The notes beneath the pieces are model-generated. The model was not told the origin of the DNA, did not search any database, and saw nothing but the letters and a program-made list of their open reading frames with translations. Below are positions 1 through 6,401 of a stretch of 7,932 nucleotides of DNA, in pieces; within the stretch, counting starts at the first letter, position 1; each line of letters begins with the position of its first letter. The DNA lies in NCBI GenBank assembly GCA_946055175.1, contig CAMGET010000049.1, positions 1 to 7,932 on the forward strand. The letters are read 5' to 3'. Source of the stretch: an uncultured Roseburia sp. Lineage in GTDB: Bacteria > Bacillota > Clostridia > Lachnospirales > Lachnospiraceae. The translations under genes and the position numbers were made by a program.

Positions 1-715
1 TTCCGCTCTTTCCCACACGGTTCACCAGTTTTAGATCATAAAAAATCAATAATACAGTTCCGGCCAATCTGGCAGGAATTTTCGTCTGCTTTGCAAAATC
101 CTTTACTGTAAACTGCTCCGGCAGTTCAAAGGGAATCAGCTGCATATAATCCCTGACACAGTCAATGCAAATTTCCTCTGTAAATGCAGTAGGAATGCGG
201 TCATAACGCTCACTTCCTTTTTTCCTGTCATGACTCCATCCGTTTAACAGGCGGTACTCTTCCATATCAATTAAATCCAACCGTAGTCTTAAGTTTGGAT
301 GTGATAAGTATGGTCTGATTTTGTATAATTCAACAAACGCCTCATAGACATTGCCTCTCTTTGGTGATTTCCGTTTTTTTGACACTTCACCGGTCTTATC
401 ATCAATCCAATAGAGCCATTTTTCTCTTGGAATCGGGTAAACAATTGTCACAGGATAAAGTGGCAAAAAGGCATCCAGTTTTTTTCGCATACGGTTCATC
501 GCGCGGGTCTGTACTTCAATAATTTCTGTCCCGGTAAAAATATCTGCCACATAATTTTCAATCGGAATTTCATGCATGTCCTCGTCCGGTGCGTAGTAGT
601 TTTTTAGCACCGCATGTAGGGTTTTCTCCGAAAGCGTACCGATTCCCTGACGCAATCTGTTTTTTCCTATGATTTTTTCCCTGGCTCTCTCAAAACTTGC
701 CTGATTAACACTCAT
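1..715 (-). CDS. Conserved hypothetical protein, PD-(D/E)XK-like fold plus winged helix (3' end cut by window edge)
   Basis: An open frame of 238 codons begins at the ATG at 715 and runs off the window without a stop, so the C-terminus is missing. Its start shares one base with the lysA-like stop codon (TAATG), behind a modest GGAAG ribosome binding site, which indicates translational coupling. I do not recognise a named family. Residues 28-95 resemble the core of restriction-endonuclease-like folds: a helix with E30, then a strand carrying D58 (VADIF), then a strand ending in E67-V-Q69 (EIIEVQT), a basic helix (RMRKKLDAFL) and a hydrophobic strand (VTIVYPI). Residues about 202-235 (FTVKDFAKQTKIPARLAGTV and onward) look like a winged helix. 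The middle, about 105-175, is basic and may bind nucleic acid. A nuclease-like or DNA-binding role is inference only; the E-x-Q in place of E-x-K could mean altered or lost catalysis. Confidence 0.8.
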   Translation of the reverse strand, partial: MSVNQASFERAREKIIGKNRLRQGIGTLSEKTLHAVLKNYYAPDEDMHEIPIENYVADIFTGTEIIEVQTRAMNRMRKKLDAFLPLYPVTIVYPIPREKWLYWIDDKTGEVSKKRKSPKRGNVYEAFVELYKIRPYLSHPNLRLRLDLIDMEEYRLLNGWSHDRKKGSERYDRIPTAFTEEICIDCVRDYMQLIPFELPEQFTVKDFAKQTKIPARLAGTVLLIFYDLKLVNRVGKSG

Positions 716-1998
716 TATTTATCTTCCGGATGCTTCATATCCTTTAAAATATCAAAACAGTCAAAGGTTGCAAAATAGTCTCTCGGCGTCTCCGCACGAC
801 GAATCAGCTGCGTGGTTTTATCTTCTTTCAATAAGACTTCTGCTGAGCGAAGTCGTCCATTATAATTGTAACCCATGGAGAAACCATGTGCACCGGTATC
901 ATGAATTACCAAAAGGTCGCCCTTTTCAATTTCCGGCAGCATGCGGTCAATGGCAAACTTATCACAGTTCTCACAAAGGGAACCCACTACATCATATTTA
1001 TGGTCATGCGGTGCATTTTCTTTTCCCATAACGGTGATGTGATGATATGCTCCGTAAACCGCAGGTCTCATCAGGTTTGCTGCGCAGGCATCTACACCGA
1101 TGTACTCCTTGTAGGTGTGTTTTTCATGAATGGCAGTTGTCACAAGGCAGCCATATGGTGCCAACATAAAACGACCCATTTCAGAATAAATGGCAACATC
1201 GCCCATACCAGCCGGAACCAGTACTTCCTCAAATGCCTTTCTGACACCCTCGCCGATTGCATAAATATCGTTTGGCTCTTGGTCCGGTTTATAAGCAACG
1301 CCAACGCCGCCTGATAAATTTACAAATTTAATATCGCAGCCGGTCTTTTCTTTTAAATCCACAACCAATTCAAACAACTGTCTTGCCAGAACCGGATAGT
1401 ACTCATTTGTCACGGTATTGCTTGCTAAGAATGCATGTACACCAAAACGTTTCGCACCCTTTGCCTTTAAGATTTTGAAACCTTCCACCAGTTGGTCATA
1501 AGTAAAACCATACTTCGAATCTCCAGGATTATCCATGATTCCGTTGCTCATCTTAAAGACTCCGCCCGGATTATAGCGGCAGCTAATGGTCTCCGGAATG
1601 TAGCCAATTGTTTTTTCCAAAAAATCGATATGGGTGAAATCATCTAAGTTAATGGTTGCACCCAATTCGGCTGCATACGCAAATTCTTCTGCCGGAACGT
1701 CATTTGCAGAAAACATGATGTGCTCTCCGTCAAAATGCTGGGACTGGGCAAGCATCAATTCTGTCAAAGAAGAGCAGTCGCATCCGCAGTCATAATCCTT
1801 TAAAATGTCTAAAATATATGGATTTGGAGTCGCCTTTACTGCAAAATACTCGCGGAACCCCGGGTTCCATGCAAAGGCTTCCTTTACTGCCTGCGCATTT
1901 TTACGGATGCCGGCTTCATCATATAAATGAAATGGGGTCGGATATTTTTTTACGATTTCCTCTAATTGTGCTTTTGTTACAAATGTTTCTTTTTTCAT
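715..1998 (-). CDS. lysA: Diaminopimelate decarboxylase-like PLP-dependent decarboxylase
   Basis: Fold-type III PLP decarboxylase (alanine racemase-like barrel plus C-terminal beta domain). LysA converts meso-diaminopimelate to lysine and CO2 in the cytoplasm. The chosen start at 1998 gives 427 residues, near the usual family length, and has AGAAAGGA 10 nt upstream; an in-frame ATG at 2046 lies inside the marR end with no usable spacing. Visible motifs are the PLP lysine K55 in YFAVKATPNP, H188, the glycine loop LSGGVG (228-233), E273 and R276 in YSEMGR, RPAVYGAYH (311-319), the cysteine motif CENCD (342-346), and GAHGFSMGYNYN (369-380). Departures from textbook LysA are M in place of the proline of EPGR, CENCD for CESGD, and H371 where the family usually has the GAY tyrosine. 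It lies second in an operon behind marR, with no other lysine-pathway gene in view. Another substrate, such as a different diamino acid, remains possible. Confidence 0.85.
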   Translation of the reverse strand: MKKETFVTKAQLEEIVKKYPTPFHLYDEAGIRKNAQAVKEAFAWNPGFREYFAVKATPNPYILDILKDYDCGCDCSSLTELMLAQSQHFDGEHIMFSANDVPAEEFAYAAELGATINLDDFTHIDFLEKTIGYIPETISCRYNPGGVFKMSNGIMDNPGDSKYGFTYDQLVEGFKILKAKGAKRFGVHAFLASNTVTNEYYPVLARQLFELVVDLKEKTGCDIKFVNLSGGVGVAYKPDQEPNDIYAIGEGVRKAFEEVLVPAGMGDVAIYSEMGRFMLAPYGCLVTTAIHEKHTYKEYIGVDACAANLMRPAVYGAYHHITVMGKENAPHDHKYDVVGSLCENCDKFAIDRMLPEIEKGDLLVIHDTGAHGFSMGYNYNGRLRSAEVLLKEDKTTQLIRRAETPRDYFATFDCFDILKDMKHPEDK

Positions 1999-2008
1999 AA
2001 TATGTGTA

Positions 2009-2016
2009 TCCTTTCT
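2009..2016 (-). promoter_or_regulatory. Ribosome binding site fixing the lysA start
   Basis: AGAAAGGA on the minus strand sits 10 nt before the ATG at 1998. It supports that start rather than the in-frame ATG at 2046, which overlaps the last codons of marR and has its only purine-rich stretch directly adjoining the ATG. Confidence 0.65.
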
Positions 2017-2038
2017 GTCTGCTTCCTGCTGTTTTTCG

Positions 2039-2503
2039 TTACGCATCCTTCGTATTTGCTTCTATCTGTTCTTCCAGATAAACATTAAATTCCTTCATAA
2101 ACTTCGTGATAATCTCGATTTCTTCTTTGGAATAACGTTCCAAAAACTGCATATCTCGTTTTTCCCAGAGCTTATGGCGTTTCTCATGCTCCTTAAACAG
2201 CTCTATTCCGCTTTCTGTCAGCCGGAAATATACTTCTTTTTTATTGTTCTCCAGCGTGTATTTCTCAATCAGTCCTTTGGCAAGCAGCTTTTTGGTCATC
2301 TTACTGATTGCACCTCGGGTCATCTGCATGTGCTCTGCTACCTTCGTTACATTTGGCAGTTCCAATTTTCCTATGTAATCAATGCAGTGTGTCTCCGAAT
2401 AACCATACTCGTCCAAGCAAACATTCTCCGTCAGCTTCGAGAGCATGTCCTGTCGTTCCAACATCAATGCAATTTCTTTTAATAAAATCTGCTGTTCTTT
2501 CAT
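2039..2503 (-). CDS. MarR-family transcriptional regulator
   Basis: A 154-residue protein, the normal size for a MarR dimer subunit. The N-terminal helices (about 1-45) and long C-terminal helices (about 105-148, rich in E, K and R) would form the dimer interface. The winged helix-turn-helix spans about 48-105: LPNVTKVAEHMQMTRGAISK gives the helix-turn-helix, with recognition helix near 63-75, followed by KLLAKGLIEK and a basic wing (ENNKKEVYFRL) ending in TESG, a typical MarR junction. The start has GAGG 7 nt upstream. It precedes the decarboxylase gene by 40 bp and is the first gene of the operon. A duplicated 16-bp sequence over its promoter and ribosome binding site suggests autorepression. 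The ligand cannot be read from sequence; there are no conserved cysteines of the OhrR kind, and the single cysteine (near residue 29) lies in the N-terminal part. Confidence 0.9.
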   Translation of the reverse strand: MKEQQILLKEIALMLERQDMLSKLTENVCLDEYGYSETHCIDYIGKLELPNVTKVAEHMQMTRGAISKMTKKLLAKGLIEKYTLENNKKEVYFRLTESGIELFKEHEKRHKLWEKRDMQFLERYSKEEIEIITKFMKEFNVYLEEQIEANTKDA

Positions 2504-2506
2504 TTT

Positions 2507-2522
2507 GTTTCCTCGTCAACAT
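2507..2522. promoter_or_regulatory. Putative MarR operator, proximal copy over the ribosome binding site
   Basis: Plus-strand GTTTCCTCGTCAACAT, identical at 15 of 16 positions to the copy at 2553-2568. It has partial dyad symmetry (GTTnnC...GnnAAC) as expected for a dimeric winged-helix regulator, and covers the marR ribosome binding site. Assigning it to MarR is inference from position and symmetry. Confidence 0.55.
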
Positions 2523-2536
2523 TTTCTTTCTCACTC

Positions 2537-2565
2537 ACTATATAATAAGATTGTTTCCTTGTCAA
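2537..2565 (-). promoter_or_regulatory. Sigma-A-type promoter of the marR-lysA operon
   Basis: On the minus strand a perfect -35 box TTGACA (2560-2565) is followed by a 17-nt spacer and a -10 box TATAGT (2537-2542, five of six consensus bases). It lies about 34 bp upstream of the marR start codon and is the best promoter match in the window. Confidence 0.75.
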
Positions 2566-2568
2566 CAT
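2553..2568. promoter_or_regulatory. Putative MarR operator, distal copy over the -35 box
   Basis: Plus-strand GTTTCCTTGTCAACAT, 46 bp from the proximal copy. It contains the entire -35 hexamer of the marR promoter, so a bound repressor would exclude RNA polymerase. The partial dyad is the same as in the other copy. Confidence 0.6.
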
Positions 2569-2608
2569 CTATTTCACGCATATTTAATTCCATATCTGAA
2601 TATACAAC

Positions 2609-2668
2609 ATAAAAAGTGACCTTCTACATCCTTCTATAATACCCCCAATGTAAAAGTTCACTTTTTAT
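2609..2668. terminator. Long imperfect hairpin downstream of nifS, possible terminator
   Basis: Two 21-nt arms (2609-2629 and 2648-2668) pair with one mismatch and, on the minus strand, one G-U pair, around an 18-nt loop. The outer part is AAAAAGTGA against TCACTTTTT, so a U-run is formed in either direction. Its place 24 bp after the nifS stop and about 40 bp before the marR promoter fits a terminator that isolates the two minus-strand units. The stem is GC-poor and the U-run is part of the stem, so a different role is possible. Confidence 0.5.
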
Positions 2669-2682
2669 AAATACCCCCACTG
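2639..2682. repeat. Short direct repeat ATACCCCCA(A/C)TG, two copies
   Basis: ATACCCCCAATG at 2639-2650 and ATACCCCCACTG at 2671-2682 are 32 bp apart. The first lies across the loop and inner arm of the hairpin and the second lies just outside it. This short C5 repeat is visible directly; no function is apparent. Confidence 0.5.
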
Positions 2683-2692
2683 CATTTTTCTT

Positions 2693-3835
2693 TTATAGCT
2701 TCAGCTTCGCCACATTTTTCTTTAGCGATGCAATTGCTGCATCTACTTCTGCTTTCGTAGTATCACCGCACATTGAGAAACGAATGGTTCCCGGCGCATA
2801 TTCCATCGGTACCCCAAGTTCTTCTATTACATAAGAAATACGGCTTTCTCCTGTGTTGCAGGCAGAACCGCCGGAAGCACATATTCCGTCTTCCTCGAGT
2901 AGAATCAGCAGTGCACCGCCTTCTACTCCCTTAAAACTAAAGTTCACATTCCCGGGCAGACGCATGGTACGATGTCCGTTCAACCGGGATTCCGGTATTT
3001 CATGTAAGACACGCTCAATCAGATAGTTTCTTAATTGTATTTCTCTTTTTACGCGTCTGCGCATATTCTCATGTGCCAGTTCTGCCGCTTTCCCCATGCC
3101 CACAATTCCTGCAATATTCTCGGTACCGGCTCGTTTTCCTTTCTCCTGCCCGCCACCATGAATGAACGATGGCATATTCACGCCATCTCTCACATATAAA
3201 AAACCAACTCCCTTTGGCCCATGGAATTTATGGGAGCTGGCACTGAGCAGATCCACCGGAAGTGTTGCCATGGATAACGGAATCTGTGCATATGCCTGTA
3301 CTGCATCTGTGTGAAATATTATATGGTGCTCTCTTGCCACCCGTCCGATTTGTGCAATTGGCTCTATCGTACCGACTTCATTATTTGCAAACATGATGGA
3401 AATTAAAGTCGTATCCGGTCTGATTGCCGCCTGCACCGTCTCCGGCGACACCATTCCATACGCATCCGGTTTTAAGTACGTAACTTCGTATCCTAAGCGT
3501 TCTAAATACTCACAGGAATTTAACACCGCATGATGCTCAATAGAACTTGTAATAATATGATGCCCTATATCCTTTAAGGCTCCCGCAATCCCTTTGATTG
3601 CCCAGTTATCCGATTCCGAACCGCCCGAGGTAAAAAATATCTCTTCCTTCTTTGCCTGAAGCGTTCCCGCAATAATTTCACGGGATTTCTCCATTGCTTC
3701 TTTGGACACCTGACCTATACCATAGGAAGTGGAGGCGTTACCAAAGTTTTCTCCTAAATAGGGTTCCATTTCAACCCTGACTGCATCGGCTATCCTCGTG
3801 GTTGCCGCATTATCTAAATAAATCTGTTGATTCAT
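2693..3835 (-). CDS. Cysteine desulfurase (NifS/IscS family)
   Basis: Class V aminotransferase-fold PLP enzyme of 380 residues, the usual length. It takes sulfur from L-cysteine, leaving alanine, and hands a persulfide to Fe-S cluster, tRNA thiolation or other acceptors. Visible features are the N-terminal YLDNAATT (6-13), SGGSESDN (70-77), H101 in SSIEHHAV, NNEVGTIEP (151-159), the PLP-contacting D177 and Q180 in HTDAVQAY, the Schiff-base K203 after H202 in SSHKFHGPKG, RAGTEN (235-240), and catalytic C326 in SGGSACNTG. All key residues are intact. AAGGA lies 9 nt before the start codon. It stands alone: no iscU, nadABC, thiI or mnmA is adjacent, so the sulfur acceptor cannot be inferred. It is divergent from the flippase gene with 55 bp between them. 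NifS versus IscS naming is not resolved here. Confidence 0.93.
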   Translation of the reverse strand: MNQQIYLDNAATTRIADAVRVEMEPYLGENFGNASTSYGIGQVSKEAMEKSREIIAGTLQAKKEEIFFTSGGSESDNWAIKGIAGALKDIGHHIITSSIEHHAVLNSCEYLERLGYEVTYLKPDAYGMVSPETVQAAIRPDTTLISIMFANNEVGTIEPIAQIGRVAREHHIIFHTDAVQAYAQIPLSMATLPVDLLSASSHKFHGPKGVGFLYVRDGVNMPSFIHGGGQEKGKRAGTENIAGIVGMGKAAELAHENMRRRVKREIQLRNYLIERVLHEIPESRLNGHRTMRLPGNVNFSFKGVEGGALLILLEEDGICASGGSACNTGESRISYVIEELGVPMEYAPGTIRFSMCGDTTKAEVDAAIASLKKNVAKLKL

Positions 3836-3859
3836 TTTTTCACATCCTTCACATATACT
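3831..3859 (+). promoter_or_regulatory. Possible promoter of the flippase gene
   Basis: TTCATT (3831-3836, weak -35), a 17-nt spacer, and TATACT (3854-3859, five of six -10 bases) lie about 30 bp upstream of the flippase start. The -35 half overlaps the nifS start codon, so the divergent genes would compete for the same DNA. The call rests mainly on the -10 box. No convincing nifS promoter was found on the other strand. Confidence 0.35.
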
Positions 3860-3890
3860 AAACTGATAAAGCTTTTTTTATGAGGCAAAG

Positions 3891-5189
3891 TTGAAAAAAT
3901 CATTACCAAAACATCCTTTGATTAGTGGTGCCATACTGTTGACTGCAGCAGGTGTCCTCTCCCGAATTATCGGCTTCTTCTATAAAATATTCCTTTCCCG
4001 CAGAATTGGTGCAGAAGCACTTGGTATTTATCAATTAATTTTTCCGGTTATGGGCATCTGTTTTTCCCTAACCTCTGCCGGTATTCAAACTGCTATTTCA
4101 CGATATGTTTCTAAATCAGTCGGGAATGGCAGGCTTTCGGATGCAAAGGCCTATTTACAAATGGGACTTTTACTTTCTACTGCCCTTTCCCTGTTAACAG
4201 GCACCCTGCTTTTTACCTACTCTGACTTTATCGCTAATGCCTATTTGGGGGAATCCAGATGTGCCTCCTTGCTGAAAATCATTTCCTTTTCTCTGGTTCC
4301 ATGCTGTATCCATGCCTGTATTAACGGCTACTGCTACGGCAAAAAGCAATCTGCTATTCCTGCTTTTTCTCAATTGACGGAACAGGTTGTCCGTGTTGGC
4401 AGTGTCTATCTGATTGACCGAATTCTAACCAGCCAGGGAAAAACGATTACGCTTTCACTGGCTGTCTTAGGTCTTGTCTTTGGGGAAATTGCAGGTATGC
4501 TTGTTACCTTAAACTTTTTGAGACTGAAAGTCAGCTTTCTCCCGAAGCTCTCTTATGGACGAGAACTGCTTTCCATGGCGATACCGCTTACCGCCACACG
4601 GCTGATTCTAAATTTATTTAACAGTATGGAACATGTTCTGATTCCAAACCGCCTGGAGATATTTGGTTATACTTCAAAAGAAGCCTTAAGTGTTTTTGGG
4701 GTTTTAACCGGAATGTCTCTTTCCATCATTTTGTTTCCGTCCGTAATCACAAATTCTGTATCCGTGATTCTACTTCCGATGATTGCAGAATCGCAGGCCA
4801 AAGAAGACCATGCCCACATCAAAACTACCATACGACGTACCGTAGAATCCTGTCTGATTCTTGGATTTGCAGCCTGTCTGGGTTTTTTAATACTCGGTCC
4901 GTTTATCGGTAATTTGATTTTTGCAAATGCCCTGTCCGGAACTTTTATCAAAACTCTAAGTTGGATTTGCCCTTTTCTCTATTTGAGCAGTACACTAAAC
5001 AGTATTCTGCACGGTCTCGGATATCCAAAGTTAACCTTTTTCCTTGGGCTTTCCGGTTGCATCGTCCGCATTCTTTTTATTTATTTTGGCATCCCTTATT
5101 GGGGGATTTCCGGTTATATGTACGGATTGATTACAAGCCACATTTTTATGTCTCTGTTGGCTTTATATGCACTCTACAAGGTCTCTTAG
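3891..5189 (+). CDS. MOP-superfamily lipid/oligosaccharide flippase (SpoVB/MurJ-like)
   Basis: A 432-residue polytopic membrane protein with about 12 predicted helices (near 10-30, 43-66, 86-110, 128-148, 160-180, 187-210, 225-247, 268-296, 321-345, 352-374, 380-400, 405-428). Family signs are the N-terminal SRIIGFFYKIFLSRRIGAEA (24-43) and LGIYQLIFP, the segment INGYCYGKKQSAIPAFSQLT (144-163) followed by EQVVRVG, which matches the SpoVB-type pattern, and LLPMIAE (294-300). Relatives move undecaprenyl-linked precursors or other lipid-linked sugars across the cytoplasmic membrane; the substrate is unknown here. It is shorter than SpoVB or MurJ (about 500-550), consistent with 12 rather than 14 helices. 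The start is TTG with GAGG 5 nt upstream; no in-frame ATG is available until residue 54, inside the second helix. It is monocistronic and ends before a shared terminator. Confidence 0.88.
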   Translation: MKKSLPKHPLISGAILLTAAGVLSRIIGFFYKIFLSRRIGAEALGIYQLIFPVMGICFSLTSAGIQTAISRYVSKSVGNGRLSDAKAYLQMGLLLSTALSLLTGTLLFTYSDFIANAYLGESRCASLLKIISFSLVPCCIHACINGYCYGKKQSAIPAFSQLTEQVVRVGSVYLIDRILTSQGKTITLSLAVLGLVFGEIAGMLVTLNFLRLKVSFLPKLSYGRELLSMAIPLTATRLILNLFNSMEHVLIPNRLEIFGYTSKEALSVFGVLTGMSLSIILFPSVITNSVSVILLPMIAESQAKEDHAHIKTTIRRTVESCLILGFAACLGFLILGPFIGNLIFANALSGTFIKTLSWICPFLYLSSTLNSILHGLGYPKLTFFLGLSGCIVRILFIYFGIPYWGISGYMYGLITSHIFMSLLALYALYKVS

Positions 5190-5216
5190 TGTAATCCGAC
5201 TTTGCTGTGCACGCAT

Positions 5217-5252
5217 AAAAAAAGCTAGGAGTATAAACGCTCCTAGCTTTTT
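5217..5252. terminator. Bidirectional intrinsic terminator between the flippase gene and efp
   Basis: A perfect 13-bp stem (5219-5231 with 5240-5252, core GCTAGGAG/CTCCTAGC) closes an 8-nt loop. It is flanked by five T on the plus strand and seven T on the minus strand. It lies between two convergent genes and can stop both. Confidence 0.93.
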
Positions 5253-5285
5253 GATTCATATTCGATATGGAATTACTTGTCGCTA

Positions 5286-5843
5286 TTAAACGCGGCTTAA
5301 ATATTCGCCTGTACGTGTGTCAATTTTGATGACATCGCCCTGTTCAACGAATAATGGAACATATACAGTAGCACCTGTCTCAACAACAGCCGGCTTTGTA
5401 GCACCTGTAGCTGTATCACCTTTAAAGCCAGGCTCAGTATCTGTAATCTCTAATTCTACAAATAATGGCGGCTCTACTGAGAATACGCTGCCATTATGAG
5501 AACATAATTTACACATTTCATTCTCTTTTACAAATTTTAAAGCATCACCGATATCATTTGCAGATAATGCAATCTGGTCGTATGTCTCAACGTCCATAAA
5601 GTAATATAAATCACCATCAGCATATAAGTACTGATAATCTTTACGGTCAATACGAGCCTGCGGACATTTTTCTGTAGGTCTGAAAGTTTTTTCAACTACA
5701 CCGCCACTCTTAATATTTTTTAATTTTGTTCTTACAAACGCTGCACCTTTACCCGGTTTAACGTGCTGGAATTCGATAATCTGAAAAATGTTACCTTCTA
5801 ATTCAATAGTGATACCATTTCTGAAATCGCCTGCTGAAATCAT
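5286..5843 (-). CDS. efp: Translation elongation factor P
   Basis: A 185-residue protein of standard EF-P size. EF-P binds the ribosome between the P and E sites and relieves stalling at consecutive prolines. Three beta-barrel domains are expected: a KOW-like N-domain (about 1-62), an OB domain (about 66-125) and a C-terminal OB domain (about 130-185). The N-domain loop KPGKGAAF carries K32, the position that is modified post-translationally in bacteria with EpmA or other systems; which modification applies is not shown here. The C-terminal domain has the family signature region [10 protein letters not shown] and [10 protein letters not shown] (137-156). Strong AAGGAGG lies 9 nt before the ATG. 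It has its own promoter and a terminator, so it is probably transcribed alone, with possible readthrough from rpiB because no terminator is evident between them. Confidence 0.97.
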   Translation of the reverse strand: MISAGDFRNGITIELEGNIFQIIEFQHVKPGKGAAFVRTKLKNIKSGGVVEKTFRPTEKCPQARIDRKDYQYLYADGDLYYFMDVETYDQIALSANDIGDALKFVKENEMCKLCSHNGSVFSVEPPLFVELEITDTEPGFKGDTATGATKPAVVETGATVYVPLFVEQGDVIKIDTRTGEYLSRV

Positions 5844-5897
5844 GAACTATTTCCTCCTTAAAATTGCGTACAAGCTCAAAAGCTCTCTCATTCTGTT

Positions 5898-5926
5898 ATT
5901 TTATAATAAATATTGCTACATTTCAA
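5898..5926 (-). promoter_or_regulatory. Sigma-A-type promoter of efp
   Basis: On the minus strand TTGAAA (5921-5926) is followed by a 17-nt spacer and TAAAAT (5898-5903), each differing from consensus at one position. It is about 55 bp upstream of the efp start codon, leaving a leader of roughly 50 nt. Confidence 0.65.
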
Positions 5927-5954
5927 GTATTTTTTTCCATTTGCTATGATACTG

Positions 5955-6401
5955 TTATACATTGCGTTTCTCAATTTCGCTAAGCATATCAATGCGTCTC
6001 TGGTGTCTTGCTCCCTGAAATTCAGCATCCAAATATGCTTTTACTATATCTTTTGCAAGTTCAGAGCCTACAATTCTGGCACCAAAAGCCAGAATATTTG
6101 CATTATTATGCTCTTTCACAAGTCTTGCTGTTGCACAATCCGAACATACTGCTGCACGTACCCCATTCACTTTATTGGCAGCGATTGAAATACCCACACC
6201 GGTGCCACAGATTAAGATTCCGCAATCTGCTTCCCCTGACACAACAGCTCGTCCAACCTTTTCTCCAAACTCCGGGTAATCACAGCTGTCGTACCCGTCT
6301 GTTCCAAAGTTAATCACTTCATGTCCAAGTTCCTTCACATATTCCATGATTGTAAATTTTAAATCTGTTGCTGCATGATCATTCCCGATTGCGATTTTCA
6401 T
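5955..6401 (-). CDS. rpiB: Ribose-5-phosphate isomerase B
   Basis: Cytoplasmic isomerase that interconverts ribose 5-phosphate and ribulose 5-phosphate in the pentose phosphate pathway; LacAB/RpiB fold. The start at 6401 gives 148 residues, normal for RpiB. Visible active-site elements are the N-terminal GNDHAA (D8, H9), the catalytic cysteine C65 and T67 in ICGTGVGISIAANK (64-77), H98 in EHNNANIL, and the phosphate-binding R132, H133 and R136 near GARHQRRIDML. All are intact. The start overlaps the end of yqeG by 23 bases, implying translational coupling and a two-gene unit. RpiB-fold allose or galactose isomerases are alternatives, but no sugar operon surrounds it, which favours the ribose role. 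Confidence 0.93.
   Translation of the reverse strand: MKIAIGNDHAATDLKFTIMEYVKELGHEVINFGTDGYDSCDYPEFGEKVGRAVVSGEADCGILICGTGVGISIAANKVNGVRAAVCSDCATARLVKEHNNANILAFGARIVGSELAKDIVKAYLDAEFQGARHQRRIDMLSEIEKRNV

Noticed and set aside
886..1314. Plus-strand open frame of 142 codons opposite lysA
   Set aside because: It lies wholly antisense to a well-supported decarboxylase gene, has a cysteine/histidine-rich unstructured translation and no family resemblance.
2039..2046. Longer LysA N-terminus starting at 2046
   Set aside because: This start overlaps the marR stop, has purines directly against the ATG rather than at usable spacing, and adds 16 charged residues not typical of the family; the start at 1998 has a proper ribosome binding site.
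2174..2619. Two plus-strand open frames opposite marR
   Set aside because: They are antisense shadows of the MarR gene and its promoter, and their translations look random.
4667..4951. Minus-strand 94-codon frame inside the flippase gene
   Set aside because: Antisense to a clear membrane protein gene; no ribosome binding site or recognisable domain.
5913..6313. Plus-strand frames opposite rpiB
   Set aside because: All are antisense to intact, motif-complete rpiB and translate to low-complexity, Leu/His- or Cys-rich sequence.
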